A DNA stretch of 64,000 bases, from contig OX336348.1 of NCBI GenBank assembly GCA_946902875.1, positions 10,565,741-10,629,740 on the forward strand. The letters are read 5' to 3'. A program made the translations under genes and the position numbers. The notes below the pieces were generated by a model that saw only the letters and a list, made by a program, of their open reading frames with translations, was not told the origin of the DNA and made no database searches. Source of the DNA: Nematopogon swammerdamellus. Taxonomy: Eukaryota > Arthropoda > Insecta > Lepidoptera > Adelidae. Shown here piece by piece: positions 22,338 to 33,050 of this stretch (the stretch's first letter is position 1; each line of letters begins with the position of its first letter).

Positions 22338-22435
22338 GCGCCCAAATATGGACTATTTAGTATGTATACTGGTTTCCGAGTAATTTTGTTTAGAGAAAGA
22401 TGGCAATTAGGTAATTTTCAATTAGGTACCTTTGG

Positions 22436-22695
22436 TTTTAAGGTTTCCCAAAAATCCTGAAAAAATTAAACTGTGGGAGGCCGCAATAAAAAGAAAAGGA
22501 AACACTTACAGCCGTATTTGTTCTCGACATTTTAAAGAAGACTACTTTAATATTGCACCAGATGGATATAGAAAACTCAAAGATCAAGCAATACCAATAG
22601 TCCACTCAACGAATGGCCCAAAAGGAGGTGTAGAGTGCGTGAGCAGGGTCAAAAGAGATTTCTTCAGAAACCTGCTCGGGGTGCTTAGGGAGTAA
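22436..22695 (+). pseudogene. THAP zinc finger, second half
   Basis: The frame encodes Arg-Phe-Pro-Lys-Asn-Pro, then Leu-Trp-Glu-Ala-Ala and Ile-Cys-Ser-Arg-His-Phe, the second half of a THAP domain with its invariant Trp and Cys-X2-His. It completes the fragment at 21287-21375. Its last part runs into the left arm of the large inverted repeat (from 22621). Confidence 0.7.
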
Positions 22696-23570
22696 ACATA
22701 CTAAAAGTCTTGGCGTCTACGAGGCGAGCCGGAGGGGGGTGGGGGGGGGAGGGCAAATAAGGTCCTGCTTTTGGGTTTTTTGGTACGATCTCGAAAACAG
22801 TGCCCCGTAGAGAAAATTTGTGTTGTACCGAATGAAAGGTCATAAAATTTTCTACAACTTTTATTATATTCACTTTTTTCGAATTCCGAACCGTTTTCGA
22901 GCTACACGCTTAGGAAAAGTGAAAATTTTCGAAAAATTTATTTTTACCTCATATTTCTCATCAAACATTCCTTCATATCATATAATCTATTCACCTGAAA
23001 AAGATATTGTGAAAGAAAAAGTTATAGAGAATTTAATTCCCTTTAAAAGTGTGTATACATATGCTAATTTATCTCCAGCCGGTCAACAGTTGCACCAATT
23101 TTAAGATTTTTTGTAAAATTTCATCATTTTCAGAAAACGTTGTTTTGGTCATTCCTGAGCCACAACTATCGTTTGTTACACCTATATACCATCTAATAAT
23201 ATGTCACCTTGAAAGCGGGTTAAATGTAGTAAATGGAATTCATGTCACTGGAAGAAATGGACAATTATATTTTATAGATGATAAATAAAAGTTTGTTATA
23301 TATAAGGTAAGTAATTTTATTTTATTTTAATAAATCATTGTTTTACTTCCAAGACGTTTTATCCTCTTTGGACGTGAGGGCACTGGTAAGGGTTCTTCCT
23401 CCATGGCATCTTCATCCTCAGTGGTGGGTGGTTCTTAATGAAGGGCCTTTGCGTGCTGTTTAGCTGCGCTCTCAGTTGGTGGGCGCGAACTAATTTCAGG
23501 CTATATACTAGCCACTGACCTCATAAACGACTGGACGGTACTGGTTGAGAGAGGTCTGTCTTGCTGGTGC
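22621..23570 (+). repeat. Left arm of a 950-bp inverted duplication
   Basis: The arm runs from AAAGGAGGTGTAGAGTGC to TTGCTGGTGC and is the reverse complement of 23868-24809 with scattered differences and small indels. Both arms carry a copy of the same coding tail, although only the right arm keeps it in a long frame in the forward direction. Confidence 0.9.
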
Positions 23571-23651
23571 ACACTCCTTCCACCCAAGACATCCTGCTAC
23601 TGAAACCCGGCCGAGGAAAAACAAAAAAAAATTGTACTGTCCGCCCAAGAG

Positions 23652-24098
23652 ATGCAGCAGCGTAGATTTGAACACATCCTGTTCTTACATTCATCTACCG
23701 GCTGCGACACAACATCCGCAACTTTCATGAGAAGTAAGGTGGGCTTCTTAAAATTGTACTTGAAGTCGGAACTCATCAAGGAAGCGACACTGATCTTTTG
23801 CAACCCCGCCTTCACTCACGGCGAGGTTGAACAGGCTGGGAAGATGTGCTTCCTCAAATGGTATGGGGCACCAGCAAGACAGACCTCCCTCAACCAATAC
23901 ATCTTCCAGTCGTTTATGAGGTCAGTGGCTAATATAAAGCCTGAAATTAGCTCGCTCCCACCGACTGAGAGCGCGGGTAAACAACACGCAGAGGCCCTTC
24001 ATCAAGAACCACCCACCACTGAGGATGAAGATGCCATGGACGAAGAACCCTTACCAGGGCTCTCACGTCCAAAAAGGATGAAAACTTCTTGGAAGTAA
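23652..24098 (+). pseudogene. Transposon-associated protein fragment with Gly-Cys-Asp-Thr-Thr-Ser-Ala motif
   Basis: The ATG at 23652 opens 148 residues containing a Thr-Gly-Cys-Asp-Thr-Thr-Ser-Ala motif near residue 19 and a Ser-Leu-Pro-Pro-Thr-Glu-Ser-Ala segment near residue 102. A charged, acidic tail ends in a Lys/Arg-rich patch. The motif pair recurs in uncharacterised animal proteins that accompany transposons. No catalytic residues can be assigned. The second half lies in the right inverted arm, so the protein tail is duplicated in reverse at 23340-23540. It may be the C-terminus of the THAP-bearing element upstream. Confidence 0.5.
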
Positions 24099-24809
24099 AA
24101 CAATGAATTATTAAAATAAAATAAAATTACTTACCTTTTAACAAACTTTTATTTATCATCTATAAAATACAATTTTCCATTTTTTCAAGTGACAGGAATT
24201 CCATTTACTGCATTTAACCCGCTTTCAAGTGTGACATATTATTAGATGATACATAGGTGTAACAAACGATAGTTGTGGCTCAGGAATGATCAAAACAACT
24301 TTTTCAGAAAATGATGAAATTTTACAAAAAATCTTAAAATTGGTCCAACTGTTGACCGGCTGGAGATAAATTAGCATATGTATGTACACAATTGAAGGTA
24401 ATTGAATTCTCTATAACTTCTTGTTTCACAATATCTTTCTCAGGTGAATAGTTTAGACGATATGATGGAATTTTTTATGAGAAATATGAGGTAAAAACCA
24501 ATTTTTCGGAAATTTTCACTTTTCCTAAGCGTGTAGCTCGAAAACGATTCGGAATTTGAAAAAAGTGAATAGAATAGAAGTTGTAGACAATTTTATGAGC
24601 TTTCATTCGGTATATGACAATTTTTCTTTACGGGGCACCGTTTTCGAGATCGTAGCGAAAAACCCAAAGGCAGGACCTTATTTGGGCCCCGCCCCCTCCG
24701 GCTCACCTCGTAGACGCCAGGAATTTTAGTATGTTTACTCCCTAAGCACCCCGAACAGGTTTCTGAAGAAATCGCATTTGACCCTGCTCATGCACTCTAC
24801 ACCTCCTTT
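23868..24809 (-). repeat. Right arm of the 950-bp inverted duplication
   Basis: It is the reverse complement of 22621-23570; the outer ends (GCACTCTACACCTCCTTT) and inner ends (GCACCAGCAAGACAGACCTC) pair exactly. The spacer between arms is 297 bases and holds the start of the open frame at 23652. Confidence 0.9.
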
Positions 24810-25555
24810 ATTGCCTGAACTACAAGGTTATCAGAAGAAAAAAAATCCCCCTTTACAAAAGAGAAGAAAAAGAGTGCATGGAATTTTAAAGCCTTTATCT
24901 GTACATTTATTTTTAAAGTCCTAAACGAGTGATATTCAATATAAACTTGAATTTTTGGAGCATTTTACGAACACCATCATTCTTTGCGTTTTCCTAGTAT
25001 TGTAATGTAGTAGTGATAGATAAGATAACTCATAATCCGCAACTTTTTGTGTGAGGTTTAGTTAAATTCCAAATAAAGACCTCAATCATGTTTTCATTCG
25101 AATGTTGCATTTTAAAAATTCATAAATTTTTATTTAAAAAACTTTTGTTATGTTATGTTTTTTTTTCACTCATTTGTCGTAAATACGATTCTTTCATAAT
25201 AGCAAGTACCTGAGCGATCGAGCTTTGCTCGGTGTCTACACCTATCTATGTAGATGAATAAACTTGAAAAAGTAACATTATCTAAATACAATTAAATTTC
25301 GTCGAAATCGTTAGAGCCGTTTCCGAGAAACAAATATATACATACAAGTTTAGCTCACTTAAAGTAATAGGATAAAGTAATAAAAGTAAGCACCGTAAGA
25401 ATTCAATATATTAAGGTACCTACAACCTCACTTACAATTTTGCTTACAATACAAATTAAATTTTGCAAAATAAGAGATACATTGTTTCTACGCTTGGACG
25501 CTTTCCGTTCGCGCATGCCCGAGTAGGAGCCGAACGTCGTTCCCCTGCCCGCACT
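24810..25555. other. Non-coding repeat remnants
   Basis: The stretch shows no coding signal. 25200-25370 has a short GC hairpin (CGAGCTTTGCTCG) followed by AT-rich sequence of the kind seen in lepidopteran non-autonomous elements. Confidence 0.4.
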
Positions 25556-25559
25556 ACAC

Positions 25560-25736
25560 CGCGCAGCGGGCTTCATTCTTTCTCGTAGCCGTGTGCCCAT
25601 AGGGTCGCTCTATAAAGGAGCGCAGCGACGTAATACAAACTCTTTGAATCCAAGTTTCATTAATAAACAAAACACGCATGTTTCGCGTTAAAACCGTGTT
25701 GTATAAGTCGTCGAACCCTGTGTTAAGTGATCGCAC
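25560..25736 (-). pseudogene. LINE endonuclease N-terminal fragment
   Basis: The minus strand encodes Arg-Ser-Leu-Asn (the Asn-containing first endonuclease motif region) and Phe-Ile-Asn-Glu-Thr-Trp (near 25640-25660), the Glu-Thr-Trp box of APE-type LINE endonucleases. Only this short N-terminal piece remains. A 40-base part (25610-25650) is repeated in reverse at 21100-21140. Confidence 0.5.
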
Positions 25737-25796
25737 GTTCCTATTCGTTCCCTATTTCCTCCATTTCATTAAAATAATAATCGCAACAAGGTTTAA

Positions 25797-26868
25797 TCTA
25801 TATACATATAATAAAATCGTTAAATTAATAATCTCTCTTTGTCTGTACGCGCATCACGCAAAAACCACTGAACGGAATTTGACGAAACTTTGTATAGTGA
25901 CAGTGTATATCCCGGATTAACATAATAAACAAAAAAAATTAATAAAAATTAAAATTATTATAAAATTTAAATGACAAGTTGACAACGGAGAACTGTCATC
26001 TCGACGTGAGCTGGCCGGTGACAAAATGTTTGATAAATAAAAAATAAAAAAAAATGTAAGTCGAACTTATGTCGCTGTCATTGGTGCAATTTATATTTCT
26101 GTTGCCCGCGGCTTCGCTAGCGTGAAATTCGTATTAAGAAAAAAGTAAGTAACTAAAGGCGGAGCCGAAGGCGGATCTGCGCTCACGTAAACGATATTCT
26201 TTCTCGATGAAAGTAACTAAGGGCGAGGCGGAAGTCGGAGCTGAGTTCAGGAAGAAAAAAAAACATTCTTTCTTGAATGAAGTAAGTAACTATGGGCAGG
26301 CCGCAGGCCGAGTTGCGTTCAGGAAGAAGCTAAACCATCTTGAAGAAAGTAAGTAACTAAGGCGAGGCCGAAGGCCGAGCTGCGTTCTGATAAATAATAA
26401 ACCATCTCGGAGAGAGCGAGTAACTAGGGCGAGGCCGAAGGCCGAGCTGCGTTCAGGAAGAAGCTGAACCATCTTGAAGAAAGTAAGTAACTAAGGCGAG
26501 GCCGAAGGCCGAGCTACATTCTGATAAATAATAAACCATATCGAAGAAAGCAATTAACTAAGGGCGAGGTCGAAGGCCGAGCTGCGTTCAGGAAGAAGCT
26601 AAACCATATTGAAGAAAGTAAGTAACTAAGGCGAGGCCGAAGGCCGAGCTTCGTTCTGATAAATAATAAACCATCTCGATGAAAGGAAGTAACTAAAGGC
26701 GAGGCCGAGGGCCGAGCTGCGTTCAGGAAAAAGCTAAACCATCTTGAAGAAAGTGAGTAACTAAGGCGAGGCCGAAGGCCGAGCTACATTCTGATAAATA
26801 ATAAAACATCTTGAAGAAAGCAAGTAAATAAGGGCGAGGCCGAAGGCCGAGCTGCATTCGGGAAGAAG
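25797..26868 (+). repeat. Left arm of a 3-kb palindrome (minisatellite foldback)
   Basis: The outer part (25797-26040) contains a TCTATATACATATAATAAAATCG start. The sequence then passes a GCCCGCGGCTTCGCTAGCGTG motif (26103) into tandem units of about 65 bases with the GGCCGAAGGCC core. The whole arm is the near-exact reverse complement of 27703-28767. Confidence 0.92.
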
Positions 26869-27037
26869 CTAAACCATCTCGAAGAAAGCAAGTAACTAAG
26901 GGCTAGGCCGAAGGCCGAGCTGCGTTCAGGAAGAAGTTAAACCTTCTTGAAGAAAGTAAGTAACTAAGGCGAGGCCGAAGGCCGACCTGCGTTCTGAATG
27001 AAGCTAAACCATCTCGAATAAAGTAGGTAACTAAGCG
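26155..27037 (+). repeat. GGCCGAAGGCC minisatellite array, plus orientation
   Basis: About 13 units of about 65 bases: GGCGAGGCCGAAGGCCGAG, CTGCGTTC, AAACCATCT, GAAGAAAGTAAGTAACTAA. Unit types alternate between a GTTCAGGAAGAAGCT form and a CTGATAAATAATAAA form, a dimeric higher-order pattern. Confidence 0.92.
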
Positions 27038-27074
27038 ATATTAAGATTGAGTTAAATCAATTTAAATTTTATTA

Positions 27075-27560
27075 TAAAGTCCACGCTTCTGACGGCAAAT
27101 ATACCGTGCATCCTAAAACCTTGCGGCTATTCCCGGCTGGATGGCAAGAGGCCCGATGGTATCACCTTAGTTCCATGGGCCAAGGGTAGGTCTTTGATGG
27201 GGGACGCCATTTGTGTTCTCACATTGGCTCCAAGTCACGTTCGGGCATCTTCAAGACCGGCCGGCGCGGCCGAGGCCTGGGCGGACAGCCTCAAACGCAA
27301 TAAATATTATAGATATATAATTCAAGATTTCGAATTTGTTGCGTTTGCGGTTGAAACCCTCGGTCCGTGGAGCAGTCATTGAAGCCAAAAGCTTCTTGAA
27401 GAGGCTTGGGTCTCTGCTGGTGGACGCAACTGGTGTCCCGCAATCAAGGGCCTACTTCATTCAAACGGTAAGCTTTGCCATCCAGCGGGGTAATGCCGCA
27501 AGTGTTCTAGGAACATTTGAAAACGCCCCTTTTATGATAGTTATTTTAATGTTTGTTAGG
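27075..27560 (+). pseudogene. Retroelement-derived C-terminal fragment in the palindrome loop
   Basis: Two overlapping frames (27140-27380 and 27380-27525) join through a frameshift near 27380. They give a Thr-Leu-Ala-Pro-Ser-His segment, an Arg-Pro-Ala-Gly-Ala-Ala segment, Phe-Ala-Val-Glu-Thr-Leu-Gly-Pro-Trp and a final Ile-Gln-Arg-Gly-Asn-Ala-Ala-Ser segment. This block is a recurrent tail found next to reverse transcriptase-like sequence in many animal genomes. The fragment is enclosed by the two palindrome arms. The family is recognised from motif memory; no catalytic part is present. Confidence 0.55.
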
Positions 27561-27702
27561 TAGGTTTTAATTATTTAGTTATTAATATAAATTTTTTATA
27601 AATTTTATTAAATAAATAGATGGAGTAAACGATATTATATGCTATCGAAGAAAGAAAGTCATTTAAGGCGAGGCCCGAAGGCAGAAGAGGGTTTTTGGTT
27701 TA

Positions 27703-28767
27703 CCTGAACGCAGCTCGGCCTTCGGCCTCGCCCTTAGTTACTTGCTTTCTTCAAGATGTTTTATTATTTATCAGAATGTAGCTCGGCCTTCGGCCTCGCC
27801 TTAGTTACTCACTTTCTTCAAGATGGTTCAGCTTTTTCCTGAACGCAGCTCGGCCCTCGGCCTCGCCTTTAGTTACTTCCTTTCATCGAGATGGTTTATT
27901 ATTTATCAGAACGAAGCTCGGCCTTCGGCCTCGCCTTAGTTACTTACTTTCTTCAATATGGTTTAGCTTCTTCCTGAACGCAGCTCGGCCTTCGGCCTCG
28001 CCCTTAGTTAATTGCTTTCTTCGATATGGTTTATTATTTATCAGAATGTAGCTCGGCCTTCGGCCTCGCCTTAGTTACTTACTTTCTTCAAGATGGTTCA
28101 GCTTCTTCCTGAACGCAGCTCGGCCTTCGGCCTCGCCCTAGTTACTCGCTCTCTCCGAGATGGTTTATTATTTATCAGAACGTAGCTCGGCCTTCGGCCT
28201 CGCCTTAGTTACTTACTTTCTTCAAGATGGTTTAGCTTCTTCCTGAACGCAGCTCGGCCTGCGGCCTGCCCATAGTTACTTACTTCATTCAAGAAAGAAT
28301 GTTTTTTTTCTTCCTGAACTCAGCTCCGACTTCCGTCTCGCCCTTAGTTACTTTCATCGAGAACGAATATCGTTTACGTGAGCGCAGATCCGCCTTCGGC
28401 TCCGCCTTTAGTTACTTACTTTTTTTTTAATACGAATTTCACGCTAGCGAAGCCGCGGGCAACAGAAATATAAATTGCACCAATGACAGAGACATAAGTT
28501 CGACTTAAATTTTTTTAAATTTTTTTTATCAAACATTTTGTCACCGGCCAGCTCACGTCGAGATGACAGTTCTCCGTTGTCAACTTGTCATTTAAATTTT
28601 ATAATAATTTTAATTTTTATTCTATTTTTTTGTTTATTATGTTAATCCGGGATATACACTGTCACTATACAAAGTTTCGTCAAATTCCGTTCAGTGGTTT
28701 TTGCGTGATGCGCGTACAGACAAAGAGAGATTATTAATTTAACGATTTTATTATATGTATAGATATA
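27703..28767 (-). repeat. Right arm of the 3-kb palindrome
   Basis: It is the reverse complement of 25797-26868, including array units, the GCGAAGCCGCGGGC motif (28449) and the outer AT-rich part that ends CGATTTTATTATATGTATAGATATAGA. Confidence 0.92.
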
Positions 28768-28769
28768 GA

Positions 28770-29000
28770 TTGAGTTTGTAGCCTCTATGTATGATACTAA
28801 AGCTAAATTGACGATTTTTAGAAATCTTTTCTGTATGTATGTATGTTCCTCCATAACTCTTAAAGCCATAATCCGAATTTGATGAAACTTAGTACAAGCC
28901 CATTTTACTATACGGGACACAGGGTAGGCTTACTAAAATTCACTTCCGGCTACGCTAAGATGTGGCTCCCATACAAATCGAATTGTTCCAAGCGACGAAA
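28770..29000 (-). repeat. Dispersed repeat copy (reverse of 21490-21775)
   Basis: Segments such as CTCTATGTATGATACTAAAG and AAATTGACGATTTTTAGAAA are the reverse complement of the repeat at 21490-21775. A GC-rich block follows at 29005-29110 with no recognisable gene. Confidence 0.6.
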
Positions 29001-29384
29001 TAAAGGGCGGCGCGGCGCGGCGGGGGTTAGTAGCACGTCTCGCGGAGACTGGCAGCCCGGCGGTGACGGAGGCGCGGGACGCGGCGCGGGGTGCGGTCTG
29101 GCGGAGCGCGGTGTGGGTGTTTATGCATTGTCTCGGCAGAGTTTCTTATATTTTAATTCGATTCATAATATTATGTAGGTTAACTTCGTTAGGTATCTAT
29201 TTGATTAATTTTAGGTGCAAACTTATGTAAAAGTGTTATTGCGAGTCGATGTTAGCGGATATTTATTTAACTGAAGTTTTCATTATATTGTACGTAGTGT
29301 AGTATGCGCGGTATATTAGCGAAGAGATTCGTATTTTACTTTCTTTTTACTTTTTACTTGTTACTTACTTTCTTCGTGAAGGTT

Positions 29385-29557
29385 TATTGTCTTCCAGGAT
29401 GCAGCTGGGCCTTCGGCCTCGCCGTTAGTTGCTTACTTTATTTGAGAAGATTTATCGTTTACCTGAACGCAGCTCGGCCTTCGGCCTCGCCCTTAGTTAC
29501 TTAGATTCTTCTTTTAAATAAGAATTTCACGCGAGCGAAGCCGCGGGCAACAGCTAG
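29385..29557 (+). mobile_element. Helitron-like 3' end with two minisatellite units
   Basis: Two GGCCTTCGGCC units are followed by AATTTCACGCGAGCGAAG, CCGCGGGC and CAGCTAG, ending at 29557 before a T. The CGCGAGC/GCCGCG hairpin and CTAG|T end match the 3' terminus of Helitrons, which insert between A and T. The matching 5' end is not assigned. Confidence 0.6.
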
Positions 29558-29799
29558 TACCTATTAAATTAAGACTAAAGTTCAATACATTATCGTGTTC
29601 GCAACACATAATAAGGTAGTTAGACTGTACTCGAACACCGATTATATCCACGAAGAAGAACTGACAAAGTTGCAGCCGGCTCCGGCAGTAATCATATTTA
29701 TTTATTTATTTATCTATTTACTTTATTTTAAATCTAAGAAACATTCCAGGCTTAACCTAATGCGTTCCCTAGCTTACGTCTTATACATAATATGTATTT

Positions 29800-29812
29800 A
29801 TGCTAATTCCTT
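29800..29812. repeat. 13-bp target-site duplication of the RTE fragment, left copy
   Basis: ATGCTAATTCCTT is repeated exactly at 30500-30512 on the other side of the insertion. Confidence 0.9.
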
Positions 29813-30499
29813 CATCATCAGCCTGTATCGGTCCACTGCTGGACATATGCCTCTCCCAAGGCACGCCACCACACGCGGTCTCCCGCTCTTCTCATCCATC
29901 CACTCCCGGCTACCTTTTTTAGGTCATCTGTCCACCTAGCCGGGGGGCATCCCACGCTACGTTTGCTTGTACGTGGCCTCCATTCGAGCACCCGTCTACC
30001 CCATCGGTTGTCGGGTCTACGACAGATGTGCCCAGCCCACTGCCACTTCAGCTTGCTTATTTTCTTAGCAATGTTGACTACCTTAGTTCTTTGACGTATC
30101 ACGTCGTTACGGATTTTATCGGTCAAAGAAATGCCGAGCATTGCTCTTTCCATAGCTCGCTGAGCGACTTTAAATTTGTGGACCAGGCCCATCGTCAGGG
30201 TCCACGTTTCCGCTCCGTACGTCATTACTGGCAGAACGCACTGATTGAAAACCTTGGTCTTCAATGACTGTGGGATGGAGGATGAAAAGATGTGGCGGAG
30301 TTTCCCAAATGCCGCCCAGCCTAGCTGAATCCTTCTGTTGGCCTCCTTATAAAAGTTGTGCTTCCCTAGTTGGATGGTTTGTCCAAGATAGACATAATTT
30401 TGCACAACTTCGAGGGTCGCCTCTCCAACTGTTACGTGCCCCGGGACGACGTGTTCGTTGAACATGACTTTCGTCTTGTCCAAATTCATGTCCAATTCA
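29813..30499 (-). mobile_element. RTE-type LINE insertion, 5'-truncated
   Basis: The 687-bp insertion has an exact 13-bp duplication and a GATGATG-type simple 3' tail on the minus strand (29813-29820), a hallmark of RTE elements. It is one of the cleanest insertions in the window. Confidence 0.9.
29818..30495 (-). pseudogene. RTE-type reverse transcriptase C-terminus
   Basis: The 225-residue frame begins with a Leu-Asp-Lys-Thr-Lys-Val segment, the part just after the catalytic box. It carries Tyr-Val-Tyr-Leu-Gly-Gln (near 30400), Tyr-Gly-Ala-Glu-Thr-Trp-Thr (near 30205), Trp-Gln-Trp-Ala-Gly-His (near 30035) and a Pro-Pro-Ala-Arg-Trp-Thr-Asp-Asp segment (near 29935), all typical of RTE elements. 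Endonuclease and catalytic palm are lost by 5' truncation; the frame itself is undamaged. Confidence 0.9.
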
Positions 30500-30604
30500 A
30501 TGCTAATTCCTTATTTAAGTATATTACTACATAACTCTTGTATTTATTCAAACTATTGCTAAATATGTCGAACTCTGGTTCTGCCGAATTAATTTTGTTT
30601 ATTA

Positions 30605-31312
30605 CTAGCTTTTGCCCGCGGCTTCGCTCGCGTGAAATTCGTATTTCAAAGGAAGAAAGTAAGTAACTAAGGCCGATCTGCGTTTAGGTAAACAATAAAA
30701 CTTCTCAACTAAAGTAAGTAACTAACGGCGAGGCTTCAGGCTGAGCTGCATTCTGGTCGACAATACACCTTCTCGAAGAAAGTAAGTAATTGAGGGCGAG
30801 GCCGAAGGCCGAGCTGCGTTCAGTAAGACGATAACCTTTTCGAAGAAAGTAAGTAACAGAGGGCGAGGCCGAAGGCCGAGCTGCGTTCGGAAAGACCATA
30901 AACCTTCTCGAACAAAGTAAGTAACTAAGGGCGAGGCCGAAGGCCGAGCTGCGTTCAGGAAGACTATAAAACTTCTCGACGAAATTAAGTAATTGAGGGC
31001 GAGGCCGAAGGCCGAGCTGCGTTCAGGAAGACTATAAACCTTCTTAATGAAAGTAAGTAACTGAGGGCGAGGCCGAAGGCCGAGCTGCGGTCAGGGAGAC
31101 GATAACCTTTTCGAAGAAAGTAAGTAACAGAGGGCGAGGTCGAAGGCCAGCTGCGTTCAGGAAGACCATAAACCTTCTCGAAGAAAGTAAGTAACTAAGG
31201 ACGAAGCCGAAGGCCGAGCTGCGTTCAGGAAGACTATACCTTCTCGATGAAAGTAACTAACTGAGGGCGAGGCCGAAGACTGAGCTGCGTTCAGAAAGAC
31301 GATAACGTGACG
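30605..31312 (-). mobile_element. Helitron-like 3' terminus and minisatellite array
   Basis: Read on the minus strand, the array ends in the GCGAGCGAAGCCGCGGGC hairpin and CTAG at 30605-30608, followed by T. About ten 65-base units (GCCGAAGGCCGAGCTGCG, GAAGAAAGTAAGTAACT) occupy 30655-31312. The array abuts the piggyBac gene directly. Confidence 0.7.
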
Positions 31313-31317
31313 AAGAA

Positions 31318-33050
31318 TCAACAGTTCTTGGGTATGCATTACAAGAGGAGCCTGACAAAGTTATACCGGATATTCGCGCGGAAGATCAAGACTCGTCAAG
31401 TTCCAGTGACGAAGAAGGCGTTGTGGAAGGCTCTTCATCAAGGACAACTTTCTCACCGGTAACTGTACTCAGTGTTCCTGATATTTTACATGGAAAGGGT
31501 ACCAAAAAGCAAAAATTCAATGAAAAATATGTGTGGTATGGAAATCATCCTCGTTCGTCATCAAGGGTACCTCAGCGAAATATCGTGTTTCATCCCTCAG
31601 GTAACAAAGGTCCTGCTAAATTTATAAAAACTGCTGTGGACAGTTGGTGCCTATTTTTCTCTGATGATGTGCTACAAAAGATAATAGATTACACGAACAT
31701 TGAGATAGAGCAACAGCGCAACAAATACATGTCTGACAGGGAGAAACCACAAGAGCCTGATATGGAGGATGACGACCCAGTAAGCAACGTTCGACCCTCT
31801 TTCGTAAAAGATACGACTGTCACAGAACTAAAAGCTCTCATTGGCTTATATTACTTAGCTGGCGTCCTAAAAGTCAATCATTTATCTCTTCTTGAGCTTT
31901 TTGATAAAAACACAGGAATCAATTATTTTAGATCTTGCATGTCTATGAAAAGGTTCGAATTTTTGACTAATTGTCTTCGATTTGATGATCGCCTTACAAG
32001 GTCTGAACGTAGATTTACTGACAGAGCAGCTCCTATAAGGGAGTTATTTGATCACATAGTTGGGACATCCCAGAGTCTATACTCACAAACAGATTGTATT
32101 ACTATCGATGAGCAGTTGCTGGCCTTTCGCGGCAGATGTCCATTTCGCATGTACATCCCGTCAAAACCGGATAAGTATGGAATCAAATTGATGATGATGT
32201 GTGATGCTAAATCATTTTACATGCTAAATGCCAGTATTTACACGGGAAAAACTCAACTCCAAAAGGGATACCTGTCGCGGAATACTATGCACTAGAGCTC
32301 TCGTCTCCTATTCATGACTCAAACAGAAATATTACCTACGATAATTGGTTCACGTCAATTACAACCGCTGAAAAACTATTAGAAAAAAAGATCACTACAG
32401 TTGGCACTCTACGAAAAAACAAAAAGGAAATACCGAGCAACTTTTTGGAGACGAAAGGTCGAGATTTGAACACTGCAATGTTTGCATTTCACAAAGAACT
32501 CACGTTGCTTTCTTACGTGCCTCCAAAGCTCAGCAAATGTAAAAAAAAAGAATGTTATGATGCTGTCAACAATGCATTACTTACCAGACAAAGACAAAAC
32601 GGTCAATCTCCCGGATATAATAAGCTTTTATAATAAAACAAAGATCGGTGTTGACACCTTCGACCAATTGTGCCACACATACAGCGTTTCACGTAAAACT
32701 AGACGCTGGAGCCTGTGCTTGTTTTATGGAATATTAAATATCGTCGGGATCAATGCCCAGATACTGCTGCAATCGTCTAATGTCAATGGAAAACAAGTAT
32801 TTGCAAATAGGCGTTCCTATCTGAAGACTCTCGCAATGGACCTCATGAAACCGCACTTGGAGAAGCGCATTTTACAAAAAAGTTTGCCAACGAATTTACA
32901 GCTAAGTATTGGTATTATTATTGGAAAAAAAAGACCATCTAACACACCAATGCCTCAGAATTCGAAAATGGGAAGATGTGTTGCATGCCCAAGATCCAAA
33001 GACCGAAAATCTCGACAGCAATGTGCGATGTGCAAAGGATTTATTTGTAA
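31318..33050 (+). pseudogene. piggyBac-type transposase, frameshifted and truncated
   Basis: Three frames make one DDE_Tnp_1_7 (piggyBac) protein. An acidic Ser/Asp/Glu N-terminus (31318-31420) is followed by the main domain (31423-32295) with a Thr-Ile-Asp-Glu-Gln-Leu segment (near 32103-32120) holding the first catalytic Asp and a Pro-Xaa-Lys-Pro-Xaa-Lys-Tyr-Gly-Ile-Lys motif (near 32160-32190). A second piece (32310-32580) has Tyr-Asp-Asn-Trp-Phe-Thr with the second Asp (near 32337-32355). The third (32600-33050) has Lys-Thr-Lys-Ile-Gly-Val-Asp-Thr-Phe-Asp (near 32636-32665) and a Cys-rich tail (CX2C..CX2C) cut at 33050. Breaks lie near 32290 and 32555. No TIR or TTAA duplication was found; both ends are cut by Helitron-like sequence. 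Confidence 0.9.

Larger units (their letters stand above)
21376..22435. mobile_element. Insertion cluster splitting the THAP domain
   Basis: About 1.06 kb separates the two THAP halves. It contains a dispersed repeat (21490-21775) related to 34440-34725 and a SINE copy (22004-22337). It ends near 22435, where Arg-Phe-Pro coding resumes. The exact ends are uncertain. Confidence 0.5.

Noticed and set aside
28879..29178. 99-codon Gly/Arg-rich plus-strand frame
   Set aside because: It is produced by a GC-rich block inside dispersed repeats, which recurs in reverse at 34345-34400.
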